Assembly: GCA_963838735.1 (NCBI GenBank)
Contig: CAWISG010000006.1
Location: forward strand, 62,001 to 126,000
Length of the DNA stretch: 64,000 nucleotides
Direction of reading: 5' to 3'
Source of the DNA: Parerythrobacter_A sp963838735
Lineage (GTDB): Bacteria > Pseudomonadota > Alphaproteobacteria > Sphingomonadales > Sphingomonadaceae
Shown here: one piece after another, positions 56,703 through 64,000 of the stretch
Numbering within the stretch: the first letter of the stretch is position 1
How the letters are laid out: each line of letters begins with the position of its first letter
The notes under the pieces: generated by a model
Seen by the model: the letters and a program-made list of their open reading frames with translations, nothing else
Told to the model about the DNA's origin: nothing
The model's database searches: none
Program-made: the position numbers and the translations under genes

Positions 56703-57680
56703 ATGCACGGCTCCCACTCTCTTGGTGCGCACGATGCCAATGCTGCGCATCTGACGCGCGGCGCGGCGCTGGCCTCGATCGGCGTCGCGCTGCTGCTGGT
56801 GGCGCTGAAACTATGGGCCAGCGCCACCACCGATTCGACCGCGATGCTCGGCAGCCTTGCCGACAGCGCGCTGGACCTGGTCGCTAGCATCGCCACCTTG
56901 GTCGCAGTGTGGATCGCGGCGCAGCCTGCGGATGCCGAGCACCGATTTGGCCACGGCAAGGCCGAATCGCTTGCCGCCATGTTCCAGGTGATGCTGATCG
57001 CGCTGAGCGCGGCGGCCATCGGCTATGCCGCCATCGGGCAGCTAGTCACAGGTGCGCGGACGCAAGGAGCCGAAGGCGGCATCGCGGTGTCGCTGCTCGC
57101 CATTGCGCTGACGCTGGGCCTGCTGGTGTGGCAGCGCATCGTCATTGCGCGCACCGGCTCTGTCGCGATCCGGGCGGACCATGTGCATTACCAGTCCGAC
57201 CTGTTACTGAACGCCGCCGTCATCGCGGCGCTGGCGCTGGACCAGTATGGCGGTTTGGGGCTGGCCGATCCGTTGTTCGGCCTCGCCATCGCCGCGTGGC
57301 TGGCATGGGGCGCATGGCGCGCGGCGAGCGAGGCGGTCGATCACCTGATGGACCGCGAGTGGCCTGACGACAAACGGCTGCGTTTCATCGAACGCGCCGC
57401 CCGTCACCCGGAGCTGAACAATCTGCATGACCTGCGTACCCGCACCAGCGGCACGCGCGATTTCGTGCAGTTCCACGTCGATATGCCGCCCGCCATGACC
57501 GTGGCGCAGGCGCACGACATCATCGAGCGGGTCGAGACGGATCTGATGAAGGCCTTTCCGCGCATGGAGCTCCTGATCCATATCGACCCCGCCGGCCATG
57601 TCGACGAACCGGGCAATCCGCTGGTCGAGACAGACGAGTTTGCGCAACTGTCCGAAACGATTCCGGAGAACGACCGATGA
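56703..57680 (+). CDS. Cation diffusion facilitator family transporter (FieF-like)
   Basis: A 325-residue divalent metal/proton antiporter. Six membrane helices from about 22 to 215. The transport-site residues match FieF spacing: Asp54 and Asp58 in Leu-Ala-Asp-Ser-Ala-Leu-Asp, and His162 and Asp166 in His-Tyr-Gln-Ser-Asp. His-Arg-Phe-Gly-His-Gly-Lys follows helix 2. The C-terminal cytoplasmic metallochaperone-like domain (about 225-310) is present. Exports Zn, Fe or similar; the metal is not determinable here. Overlaps phzF by four bases. Confidence 0.93.
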   Translation: MHGSHSLGAHDANAAHLTRGAALASIGVALLLVALKLWASATTDSTAMLGSLADSALDLVASIATLVAVWIAAQPADAEHRFGHGKAESLAAMFQVMLIALSAAAIGYAAIGQLVTGARTQGAEGGIAVSLLAIALTLGLLVWQRIVIARTGSVAIRADHVHYQSDLLLNAAVIAALALDQYGGLGLADPLFGLAIAAWLAWGAWRAASEAVDHLMDREWPDDKRLRFIERAARHPELNNLHDLRTRTSGTRDFVQFHVDMPPAMTVAQAHDIIERVETDLMKAFPRMELLIHIDPAGHVDEPGNPLVETDEFAQLSETIPENDR

Positions 57681-58474
57681 CCATCCTGCCCTATTGGCAT
57701 GTCGATGCCTTTGCCGATGCGCCGTTCAAGGGGAACCAGGCGGCGGTCATGCCGCTGGAGTCGTGGCTGCCCGACGATGTGCTGCAAGCCATCGCGGAAG
57801 AGAACAACTTTGCCGAAACCGCCTTCACCGTGCCCGATGCAAGCGGGGAAGCCGACTACGAACTGCGCTGGTTCACGCCAACGTCCGAGATCAGGCTATG
57901 CGGCCATGCGACCTTGGCGAGCGGGCACATTTTGCTGGGGCAAGACGGTGGCCCGTCGTTGCGGTTCCGCACGCGGCGTGCAGGAGTGCTTCACGTGAAA
58001 CATTCCGATGCCGGCTACGCGCTCGGCCTGCCCGTAATTCGCACCGAGCAGGGCATGAACCATGCCGCATCCGCGCTGCTGGGCGTGGTGCCGCAGGAAG
58101 TGTGGGCCAATGCCGACGGCTATGAAATCTACCTGTTCGATAATGAGGCCAGGGTGCGTGGTCTGACGCCCGATATTCGCGGGCTGGAGAAACTGGGGAA
58201 TATCCAGTTCATCGCCACTGCGCCGGGCGAAGATACCGACGTCGTCAGCCGCGTCTTCGTGCCCGGCGGCGGGGTGGACGAGGACAGCGTGACCGGCTCC
58301 GCCCATGCGGTGCTGACGCCGTTCTGGGCCGCGCGGCTGGGCCGCAATCGTTTCACTGCGCACCAGGCTTCGCGGCGTGGCGGCGATCTTACGTGCGAAT
58401 TGCGCGGCGATCAGGCGTGGCTGGGCGGACCTTGCGTGACGGTCGTGGAGGGCACGTTCAGGCTGCCGGACTAG
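57677..58474 (+). CDS. PhzF-family isomerase/epimerase-like protein
   Basis: A 265-residue two-domain diaminopimelate-epimerase-fold protein. It starts Pro-Tyr-Trp-His-Val-Asp-Ala-Phe-Ala-Asp, then Phe-Lys-Gly-Asn-Gln-Ala-Ala-Val. Asn-Asn-Phe-Ala-Glu-Thr-Ala-Phe carries the conserved catalytic Glu, and Cys-Gly-His-Ala-Thr-Leu-Ala closes the first half. Val-Thr-Gly-Ser-Ala-His marks the second. No phenazine genes are nearby, so the role is unknown. A parS-like site (57987-58002) lies within the gene. Its TAG overlaps the stop of the convergent hydrolase gene. Confidence 0.9.
   Translation: MTILPYWHVDAFADAPFKGNQAAVMPLESWLPDDVLQAIAEENNFAETAFTVPDASGEADYELRWFTPTSEIRLCGHATLASGHILLGQDGGPSLRFRTRRAGVLHVKHSDAGYALGLPVIRTEQGMNHAASALLGVVPQEVWANADGYEIYLFDNEARVRGLTPDIRGLEKLGNIQFIATAPGEDTDVVSRVFVPGGGVDEDSVTGSAHAVLTPFWAARLGRNRFTAHQASRRGGDLTCELRGDQAWLGGPCVTVVEGTFRLPD
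57987..58002. other. parS-like site 6 (15/16, inside phzF)
   Basis: TGCTTCACGTGAAACA differs from parS at position 3. It encodes part of Leu-His-Val-Lys-His in PhzF. About 51 kb from the proposed origin, the most distant candidate and so the least certain. Confidence 0.65.
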
Positions 58475-59610
58475 TCTTCAGGAGCGGGATAAAGGGCGAG
58501 CACATCGGCCATCCGCTCCAGCACCACGCGGCGCTGGTCCGCATCCGAATGGCCCAGCCGCACTACCGTGACCCGCTGTTCGGGGGAAACGACGGCATAT
58601 TGCCCCATATGCCCGATCATCGCGAAGACCGAATGCGCCGCCCGCCCCGGGAACAGCGGATGCTCGTTCGCTCCTGTGTCCATCGGGCGGTTGAGCCAGG
58701 TTTGCAGGCCGTAGATCGGGCTGGCGGGGCTAGGCGTTACCATCGCCTCAACGAACGCGCGCGGAAGAAGCTGGCTGCCGCGATAGGAACCCTTGTTGCG
58801 CAGAAATTCGGCAAACCGCGCCCAGTCGCGCGCCGTGGCATGCATCAGGCTGCCGCCGACCAGCGTCCCGCTGGCGTCGTATTCGGCTACCGCCGATGCC
58901 ATGCCCAACGGTTCGAAAATGCGCGCTTTAAGATAGCCGTCCACGGCGGCGCGGCGCGTTTCCGGGTCGTCGCTATCGCTCAGCACGCGCGCGGCGATAT
59001 CGGCCAGGATTACGGTGGTGTTGCTGGAATATTCGAACCGTTCGCCCGGTTCCGCCTCCAGCGGCTGCGTCTCGGCCCAGCGCGACATATCGTCACGCCC
59101 GTCGAGGAACAGCATTCGCACTTCGCTGCTCTGCTTCGGCGGGTCGCCCGCCTCGGTATGGTCCAGCCCACTGCGCATCTGCAGCAAGTGCCGCACGGTG
59201 ATCGGGCCACGCGGATCGCCCGGTCGGCGCCATGCGGTAATCGGCGCCGGATCGTCCAGCGCCAATCGTCCGTCGGCAATGAGCATGCCGATCATCGCGG
59301 CGGTCACGGTCTTGGCCATCGACCAGCTGATGTGCCTGGTGTCGGCATCGTAGCCTTCGGCATGCCGCTCCGCCGCGACGGTGCCCTCGTGCATCACGAT
59401 TACTGCGCGGGTCTCGCCGATACCGGGCGCGGTGAACAGCGCATCGACGGCGCGCGCCACATCTTCGGTCGGCGCGCCGGGATCGTCGGTCACGGCATCC
59501 AGCGCGGCTTGGTTGAGTGGTGGCGGTCCGACAGGCGCTTCGGCACAGGCGCTAAGCACTGGCAGCATGGCCGCTGCGGCAATAAGGGGGGAGCGGAGAC
59601 GGTCGGGCAT
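58471..59610 (-). CDS. Serine hydrolase of the beta-lactamase/esterase (class C) fold, lipoprotein
   Basis: A 379-residue exported protein with lipobox Leu-Ser-Ala-Cys (Cys22). The nucleophile motif Ser-Met-Ala-Lys is at 97-100 and the second motif is Tyr-Ser-Ser-Asn. His-Leu-Leu-Gln-Met-Arg-Ser-Gly-Leu is the usual strand/loop. A His-X-Gly-like segment (Ile-Gly-His-Met-Gly-Gln) replaces Lys-Thr-Gly. The family includes esterases, DD-peptidases and 6-aminohexanoate-dimer hydrolases; substrate unknown. ATG 59610 is chosen as the signal-peptide start. Confidence 0.88.
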   Translation of the reverse strand: MPDRLRSPLIAAAAMLPVLSACAEAPVGPPPLNQAALDAVTDDPGAPTEDVARAVDALFTAPGIGETRAVIVMHEGTVAAERHAEGYDADTRHISWSMAKTVTAAMIGMLIADGRLALDDPAPITAWRRPGDPRGPITVRHLLQMRSGLDHTEAGDPPKQSSEVRMLFLDGRDDMSRWAETQPLEAEPGERFEYSSNTTVILADIAARVLSDSDDPETRRAAVDGYLKARIFEPLGMASAVAEYDASGTLVGGSLMHATARDWARFAEFLRNKGSYRGSQLLPRAFVEAMVTPSPASPIYGLQTWLNRPMDTGANEHPLFPGRAAHSVFAMIGHMGQYAVVSPEQRVTVVRLGHSDADQRRVVLERMADVLALYPAPED

Positions 59611-59639
59611 GGGCAGACCGATGGGCAAGGATACGCGCT

Positions 59640-59966
59640 TTGGCAACACGCAAGAAACGGCTCGGACTGGCGCTGGCAATAATCGCCGCGCTGCTGATGG
59701 CAGGCGCGGCCTACGTCATGGCGACGGCAGGCGGCTCCGCGCGCACGGCGACCGCTTATATGGCGCATGTCGGCTGTTCGTGCCGCTACATTGCCGGGCG
59801 CGATCTCGACAGCTGCGAGACGGACCGCCTGGCGGGGATGGAACTGGTCGGCCTGAGCGATGATAACGACACCAAAAGCGTAACCGCGCGGTTTCCCCTG
59901 CTGGCAAGCGATACGGCCACGTATCGAGAAGGTTATGGCTGCGTGCTGGCGACCTGGTCCGAGTAA
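59640..59966 (+). CDS. Small membrane-anchored protein with CxC motif, unknown function
   Basis: A 108-residue protein with a TTG start, an N-terminal hydrophobic helix (about 8-26) and an external domain with Val-Gly-Cys-Ser-Cys-Arg-Tyr, a Ser-Cys-Glu and a late Gly-Cys-Val. The Cys-Ser-Cys-Arg/Phe-Ile/Val-Ala/Ser-Gly-Arg pattern resembles the N-terminal segment of some serine hydrolases of the 6-aminohexanoate type (from memory). It is divergent from exactly such a hydrolase, 29 bp away. Its last 34 bases overlap the convergent mnmA. Confidence 0.6.
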   Translation: MATRKKRLGLALAIIAALLMAGAAYVMATAGGSARTATAYMAHVGCSCRYIAGRDLDSCETDRLAGMELVGLSDDNDTKSVTARFPLLASDTATYREGYGCVLATWSE

Positions 59967-61129
59967 TCGACCGCCTCGGTCGTATCGGCGATCCACCCGC
60001 CGCCCAGCACGCGCTCTCCGGCATAGATCACCGCTGCCTGTCCGGGCGAGACACCGTATTCGGGCATGTCGAAATGCAGCGTACAGTCCGCGTTCCCTCC
60101 GAACGATCGGTCGAGCGTAACCGGCACCGGCTTGGCCAGCGAGCGGACCTTGGTGGTCAGCGGCGAGTCGGGAAGCGGTCCGATCCGGTTGGTCTCGACC
60201 AACCCGACCGACGCCACCGCCAGCATCCGGCGCGGTCCGACCCGCACTTCGGCGCGCGCGGAGTCGATACCGATTACGTAGAGCGGTTCCGGCTGCCCGC
60301 CGATGTCCAGCCCGCGTCGTTGGCCCACGGTGAAGTGTACGATGCCACGATGTGTGCCCAGCGTCTCGCCGGTAGCAGCGTGAACGATATTACCCGCTTG
60401 CGCGCCTTCGGGCCGCAGCGCTTTGACGATCTTCGCGTAGTCGCCATCGGGTACGAAACAGATATCCTGGCTGTCGGGCTTGGCCGCGTTGCGCAGGCCC
60501 GCCGCTTCCGCCAGTTCGCGCACCCGCATTTTGGGCAGGCCGCCCAGCGGAAAGCGCAGGAATTCGAGCTGCGCCTCGGTTGTGCCGAACATGAAATAAG
60601 ACTGGTCGCGCGCCGGATCGAGAGCGCGGTGCAGTTCTGCCCCCGCTGCGCCCGATACGCGCTGCACATAATGCCCGGTCGCCAGGCAATCTGCACCCAG
60701 CTCGCGCGCCATCCGCAGCAGATCGGTGAATTTCGGCCCCATATTGCAGCGGATGCAGGGGACAGGCGTGCGGCCCGCAAGGTAATCGTCGGCAAACTGG
60801 TCGACTACCTCGTCGCGAAAGGCGCTTTCGTGATCGAATACATAATGCGCGATGCCGAGCCGGTCCGAGACGGCGCGCGCATCGTCGATATCGTCGCCGG
60901 CGCAGCACGCACCCTTGCGCCCCGTCGCCGCGCCGTAATCGAACAGTTGCAGGGTGATGCCGATCACTTCGGCACCGCTTTGCGCAGCCAAGGCGGCAAC
61001 CACGGACGAATCGACGCCGCCCGACATCGCCACCACGATCCGCGCCTCGGCCGCCGGTTTGCCGAGATCGAACAGGGCAGCGGCGTCGATTGCATCTTGG
61101 GTAGGGGAGGGGGCGGTCATGTCTTGCAT
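59933..61129 (-). CDS. mnmA: tRNA-specific 2-thiouridylase MnmA
   Basis: A 398-residue enzyme adding sulfur to wobble U34 of Lys, Glu and Gln tRNAs; it complements MnmE/MnmG in this window. The ATP PP-loop is Met-Ser-Gly-Gly-Val-Asp-Ser-Ser (about 35-42). The catalytic cysteines lie in Thr-Pro-Val-Pro-Cys-Ile-Arg-Cys-Asn and Ser-Gln-Asp-Ile-Cys-Phe. Gly-His-Tyr and Asp-Gln-Ser-Tyr-Phe-Met are tRNA/ATP contacts. A central and a C-terminal beta domain complete it. ATG 61129 or 61120 can be the start. Confidence 0.95.
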   Translation of the reverse strand: MQDMTAPSPTQDAIDAAALFDLGKPAAEARIVVAMSGGVDSSVVAALAAQSGAEVIGITLQLFDYGAATGRKGACCAGDDIDDARAVSDRLGIAHYVFDHESAFRDEVVDQFADDYLAGRTPVPCIRCNMGPKFTDLLRMARELGADCLATGHYVQRVSGAAGAELHRALDPARDQSYFMFGTTEAQLEFLRFPLGGLPKMRVRELAEAAGLRNAAKPDSQDICFVPDGDYAKIVKALRPEGAQAGNIVHAATGETLGTHRGIVHFTVGQRRGLDIGGQPEPLYVIGIDSARAEVRVGPRRMLAVASVGLVETNRIGPLPDSPLTTKVRSLAKPVPVTLDRSFGGNADCTLHFDMPEYGVSPGQAAVIYAGERVLGGGWIADTTEAVDYSDQVASTQP

Positions 61130-61238
61130 GGCACCATCATATAGGCGCGCCCACCCTGCGAAGCCACCACGAGCATCCTAACACCGCGTAAATTGCGGCT
61201 TTACCCGTTCTTGACCTGTCGCCTCTATTGCGACTCCC

Positions 61239-61619
61239 ATGTTGGAAAGCACACCCTTCGATATTCCCGGCGGCCAGGGCGCCGAAAGCCCCTTGCCGGA
61301 TGGCGCCCATGACGGCGCACCTTTGCGTACGCTGGACTGGGCGGACCTGTCGGCGCGGTTCGCCGCTGCACGGGATTTGCGCCGCGTATTGCCCTCCGCC
61401 CGCTCCGGTGCGGATGCGGCCACCGCCAGCTTCGGGCGGCTCGCTGCCGCGAATCACGCCGCCGGGGCGCAGACCGTTAACGCCGCAGCCCGAACCGTTA
61501 ACCAGTCCGCTTCAGCCGATGGCAAACCCGCCGCGCCAAACCCGACGGCACCGGACCGGCACATCGCCATGTCCGGATCGACGACAACCTTCGATGGGGA
61601 AGGCGGGAGGGACCGATGA
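61239..61619 (+). CDS. Hypothetical protein encoded with sciP
   Basis: A 126-residue protein, Ala/Pro/Asp-rich and probably disordered apart from a helix near Trp-Ala-Asp-Leu-Ser-Ala-Arg-Phe-Ala-Ala-Ala-Arg-Asp-Leu-Arg. No signal peptide, Cys or membrane helix. I do not recognise a family. Its TGA overlaps the sciP ATG (ATGA), so it is coupled to that cell-cycle regulator. A GANTC site (GACTC, 61232-61236) sits 3 bases before the ATG, where CcrM methylation could influence expression. Confidence 0.6.
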   Translation: MLESTPFDIPGGQGAESPLPDGAHDGAPLRTLDWADLSARFAAARDLRRVLPSARSGADAATASFGRLAAANHAAGAQTVNAAARTVNQSASADGKPAAPNPTAPDRHIAMSGSTTTFDGEGGRDR

Positions 61620-61915
61620 TCGAGAACCAGAAAATCCGCCCCGCACAGGTCATCGGACCGTTGGGCGAGCCGTTGACAGTGGATGACCTGCCTGCACCCA
61701 GCACCAAACGCTGGGTCGTTCGCCGCAAGGCTGAAGTGGTTGCCGCGGTCAATGGCGGGCTGCTGACCATCGACGAGGTTCTGGAACGCTACGGACTAAC
61801 GCTGGAAGAGTTCGCATCGTGGCAGCGGTCGGTGGACCGTTCCGGCATGAAGGGCCTGCGCGTTACCCGCATCCAGCACTATCGCGACCTCTACGAACGC
61901 CAGCTCAAATATTAA
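61616..61915 (+). CDS. sciP: CtrA inhibitor SciP (DUF1153)
   Basis: A 99-residue helix-turn-helix protein. Val-Ile-Gly-Pro-Leu-Gly-Glu-Pro-Leu-Thr, Arg-Trp-Val-Val-Arg-Arg-Lys-Ala-Glu-Val-Val, Asn-Gly-Gly-Leu-Leu-Thr and Arg-Val-Thr-Arg-Ile-Gln-His-Tyr-Arg are nearly identical to SciP of Caulobacter. SciP binds CtrA at its promoters and blocks recruitment of RNA polymerase during G1. Its presence implies a CtrA/GcrA/CcrM cell-cycle circuit in this organism. Confidence 0.93.
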   Translation: MIENQKIRPAQVIGPLGEPLTVDDLPAPSTKRWVVRRKAEVVAAVNGGLLTIDEVLERYGLTLEEFASWQRSVDRSGMKGLRVTRIQHYRDLYERQLKY

Positions 61916-61986
61916 CCTGCGCGCCGATTCTGCGGGAACCCTTCGGATTGCCTGTCGTTGGGACGGCAATCAACAGGAGGAATATT

Positions 61987-62253
61987 ATGGGTTGGATTAT
62001 TGCAATTATCGTCGGCGGTGTTGCCGGATGGCTCGCCAGCATGGTCATGGGGCGCGATGCCTCGATGGGCATTTTCTGGAACGTCGTGGTCGGTATCATC
62101 GGTTCGGTGTTGGGCAATGTTATTGCAAATGCACTGTTCGACATTGGCGGGTCTATTCAGGAATTTTCGCTTACCGGGCTGATCATTGCCTTTGTCGGCG
62201 CAGTCGTGCTGCTCGGCATCATGAACCTGATCCAACGCGGTCGGGTACGCTAA
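61987..62253 (+). CDS. GlsB/YeaQ/YmgE family stress-response membrane protein
   Basis: An 88-residue hydrophobic protein with three membrane helices (about 2-20, 27-47, 57-80): Gly-Trp-Ile-Ile-Ala-Ile-Ile-Val-Gly-Gly-Val-Ala-Gly-Trp-Leu-Ala, Met-Gly-Ile-Phe-Trp-Asn-Val-Val-Val-Gly-Ile-Ile-Gly-Ser. Formerly called transglycosylase-associated; actual function unknown, often stress-induced. A strong AGGAGGA lies 6 bases before ATG 61987, and a terminator follows, so it is a stand-alone, highly translated gene. Confidence 0.9.
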   Translation: MGWIIAIIVGGVAGWLASMVMGRDASMGIFWNVVVGIIGSVLGNVIANALFDIGGSIQEFSLTGLIIAFVGAVVLLGIMNLIQRGRVR

Positions 62254-62311
62254 CCAACTGCTGCCTTGCGGCATGGTGTAAAGCCTTGCCGCATCGCAGC
62301 AAGATCATGCA

Positions 62312-62346
62312 TAGGCGTCGCAACCACGGTTGCGGCGCCTTTCTTG
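62312..62346 (+). terminator. Intrinsic terminator after the GlsB-like gene
   Basis: A 12-bp stem (62314-62325 with 62328-62339, one G-T pair) with a very short loop, followed by TTTCTT. It lies 60 bases past the stop codon. Confidence 0.82.
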
Positions 62347-62507
62347 CGTCAGGGCTCGGCGTATCTCGTCGGAACGCCATGTCGTCCGTCGATAGCTGCG
62401 CGGCACGTAAATGCGATTGGGGTATGCGCCATTGCGGTTGGTGATATAGTAGTGTAACACACTTAGGTGCGGTCGGCATCCCGTATCGGGCACAAAAAGG
62501 GCAGGCG

Positions 62508-63695
62508 ATGAATTACGAAACCAGCGTCAGCGCCGAAACCGCCGAGCGCTACGGCATGGCGACTGCCGTCGACCGGACCGGGCGCACGGGCAATAGCCGC
62601 CTCTGGCTCATAGTCCTCGCCTTTCTCGGCGCCGTGCTTGGCGTTGGCGCATGGCTGTATTTCAGCGCGGCTGGAGCTGCGGACGATGGCGATGAGCGCG
62701 AGGACCAGGCCCCCGTAATCAGCGTGATATCGCCTGGTGCCGCAACCGTGGAAGGCGAAATTTCCGCGACTGGCACACTGTCCGCGCGGCGCGAATTGCC
62801 GGTCGGCATTGCGGGTGAGGGCGGTCGCGTCGTCAGCGTCCCGGTCGATGCGGGTAGCTGGGTACGCGCCGGAGAAGTGCTGGCGGTGATAGATCGTTCG
62901 GTTCAGAACCAGCAGGCGGCCAGCGCCCGTGCGCAGATCGACGTGGCGCGCGCCGATGCCAGCCTTGCCCAATCCAACCTCGACCGCGCGCTCCAGCTGG
63001 TCGATCGCGGCTTTATCTCAAAGGCCGATGTGGACCGCCTGACCGCCACCCGCGACGCTGCCGCCGCGCGCGTCACCGTGGCGCGTGCGCAAGCGAACGA
63101 ATTGCAGGCGCGCAATGCCCGCCTCAACGTGGTCGCCCCGGCGGCGGGGCTGGTGCTGGAGCGCAGCGTGGAACCGGGCCAGGTGGTCTCGGCCGGCAGC
63201 GGCCCGCTGTTCCGCATCGCGCGCGGCGGCGAGATGGAGCTGAATGCGCAGCTCAGCGAGACGGATCTCGCGCGCATCTCCACCGGTGTCTCGGCCACGG
63301 TGATCCCGGCCGGTACGGAGAAACGTTTTACCGGGCAGATCTGGCAGATCGCGCCCACCATCGATGCGCAGAACCGTCAGGGCGTAGCGCGAATCTCGCT
63401 GCCCTATGCCGCCGAACTGCGCCCCGGCGGTTTTGCCACCGCCATCATCAGCAGCGGCACCGTTGTCGCCCCGGTCCTCCCCGAATCCGCGATTCTGTCG
63501 GATGCGCAGGGCAGTTATGTCTATATCGTCGGTCCCGACAACACGGCGCAGCGCCGCGCGGTCGAGACGGGCATGGTTACGGACAAGGGCGTTACCATCG
63601 CCAGCGGCCTGTCGGGCACCGAGCAGGTGGTGCTGCGCGCGGGCGGTTTCCTGACCGAGGGCGAAACGCTCAAACCGCGTCGCCAGAAGCAGTAG
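62508..63695 (+). CDS. RND efflux periplasmic adaptor (membrane fusion protein)
   Basis: A 395-residue HlyD/AcrA-like adaptor: an N-terminal membrane anchor (about 31-52), a lipoyl half-motif (Gly-Thr-Leu-Ser-Ala-Arg-Arg, Val-Asp-Ala-Gly-Ser-Trp-Val), an alpha-hairpin (about 125-195) and the second lipoyl half (Ala-Pro-Ala-Ala-Gly-Leu-Val). A beta-barrel and membrane-proximal domain follow. It bridges the RND pump encoded 15 bp downstream to an outer-membrane channel not seen here. The 254-bp upstream gap holds the previous terminator and presumably its promoter. Confidence 0.92.
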   Translation: MNYETSVSAETAERYGMATAVDRTGRTGNSRLWLIVLAFLGAVLGVGAWLYFSAAGAADDGDEREDQAPVISVISPGAATVEGEISATGTLSARRELPVGIAGEGGRVVSVPVDAGSWVRAGEVLAVIDRSVQNQQAASARAQIDVARADASLAQSNLDRALQLVDRGFISKADVDRLTATRDAAAARVTVARAQANELQARNARLNVVAPAAGLVLERSVEPGQVVSAGSGPLFRIARGGEMELNAQLSETDLARISTGVSATVIPAGTEKRFTGQIWQIAPTIDAQNRQGVARISLPYAAELRPGGFATAIISSGTVVAPVLPESAILSDAQGSYVYIVGPDNTAQRRAVETGMVTDKGVTIASGLSGTEQVVLRAGGFLTEGETLKPRRQKQ

Positions 63696-63710
63696 GCGGG
63701 AACTTCGGGC

Positions 63711-64000
63711 ATGGACTTCCGCAATATCTCCGCCTGGTCGATCCGCAACCCGGTGATCCCGCTGGTGTTTTTCACCGCGCTGCTGTTCGCGGGCATCCTC
63801 AGTTTCGTGCGAATGGACGTGGTCAACAATCCGGACATCGAATTTCCGGCGGTCAATGTTTCCATCTCCCAGCCCGGAGCCGCGCCGTCGGAGATCGAAA
63901 ACCAGATCACGCAGAATGTGGAATCAGCGGTCCGTTCGATCAACGGTGTGAAATCGATCAATTCCACCGCGCGGGAAGGCAATTCCAACACCTTCATCGA
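63711..64000 (+). CDS. RND efflux transporter permease, N-terminal part (truncated by window edge)
   Basis: The first 96 codons of an AcrB/MdtB-like inner-membrane pump: Trp-Ser-Ile-Arg-Asn-Pro-Val-Ile-Pro, the first membrane helix (about 14-32), Asn-Pro-Asp-Ile-Glu-Phe-Pro-Ala-Val and Gly-Ala-Ala-Pro-Ser-Glu-Ile-Glu. Drug or metal specificity cannot be told from this piece. Co-directional with the adaptor gene. Confidence 0.93.
   Translation, partial: MDFRNISAWSIRNPVIPLVFFTALLFAGILSFVRMDVVNNPDIEFPAVNVSISQPGAAPSEIENQITQNVESAVRSINGVKSINSTAREGNSNTFI

Noticed and set aside
58393..59682. A 429-codon rightward frame opposite the serine hydrolase
   Set aside because: Antisense shadow; the opposite strand has a lipobox, Ser-X-X-Lys and Tyr-Ser-Ser-Asn.
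1..64000. CRISPR arrays, tRNA/rRNA genes, insertion sequences, prophage or toxin-antitoxin modules
   Set aside because: None seen by eye on either strand. No regularly spaced repeats, no transposase or integrase motifs, no CCA-ended cloverleaf in the intergenic gaps. A tRNA or small RNA missed by eye cannot be fully excluded.

Overview
This 64 kb window is a GC-rich bacterial chromosome segment, densely packed with housekeeping genes. It most likely comes from an alphaproteobacterium of the order Sphingomonadales (Erythrobacter/Sphingomonas-like). The reasons are protein-level resemblance throughout, the cell-cycle proteins SciP (DUF1153) and TrcR (DUF1013), the small families DUF1491, DUF1192 and DUF6489, a CarD regulator, a bactofilin, and the gene order PPSR-hemE and mnmE-mnmG-rsmG-parA-parB. 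I see no rRNA, tRNA, CRISPR array, insertion sequence, prophage or integrative element. The only stretch over 300 bases without a gene is 6344-6715.

That stretch looks like the replication origin. It lies between a PEP-synthase regulatory protein gene (leftward) and hemE (rightward), the same neighbourhood as oriC in Caulobacter and Rickettsia. It has DnaA-box-like sites, four GANTC (CcrM) sites and a very AT-rich tract. Genes run away from it on both sides: xth/dnaQ/coaE/aroE/maf/PPSR to the left, hemE/hemJ/rho to the right. Consistent with this, the parA-parB partition operon sits 10 kb away, and six palindromes matching the parS consensus at 15/16 or 16/16 positions are scattered from 4.1 to 58 kb, several inside coding sequence.

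Region by region: 0-6.3 kb, leftward overlapping operon (cell-wall hydrolase, DUF1491, thioesterase, HPF, DnaQ, CoaE, AroE, Maf, PPSR). 6.7-10.2 kb, hemE (whose reading frame lacks its usual stop), hemJ, rho and a BLUF photoreceptor. 10.2-12.5 kb, a glutamate-synthase-like flavoprotein and a frameshifted dienelactone hydrolase. 12.6-18.5 kb, DUF6489, mnmE, mnmG, rsmG, parA and parB. 18.5-29.7 kb, envelope proteins, Met-sulfoxide reductase, sugar dehydrogenase, acyl-CoA dehydrogenase, TsaC, CarD, FdxA, an S4 protein and a Suv3-like helicase. 29.8-39.5 kb, an M23 peptidase, hemB, GNAT, gamma-carbonic anhydrase, DUF1993, a DNA ligase/exonuclease pair and clpA. 39.5-48.5 kb, DUF1192, quinone reductase, TrcR, acyl-CoA ligase, bactofilin/M23, then nadD-rsfS-rlmH-envC. 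48.6-64 kb, CtpA, DsbB, Coq7, an epimerase, fabI, YihY, a DnaJ-type co-chaperone, pdxH, a CDF transporter, PhzF, a beta-lactamase-fold hydrolase, mnmA, sciP, a GlsB-like protein and the start of an RND efflux pair.

Two genes (hemE, dienelactone hydrolase) are off by one base in short C/G runs, so sequencing error must be weighed against true mutation. rlmH appears to start with CTG and ends in a tandem array of 18-bp repeats. Functions are inferred from protein sequence by eye; nothing was searched or computed.
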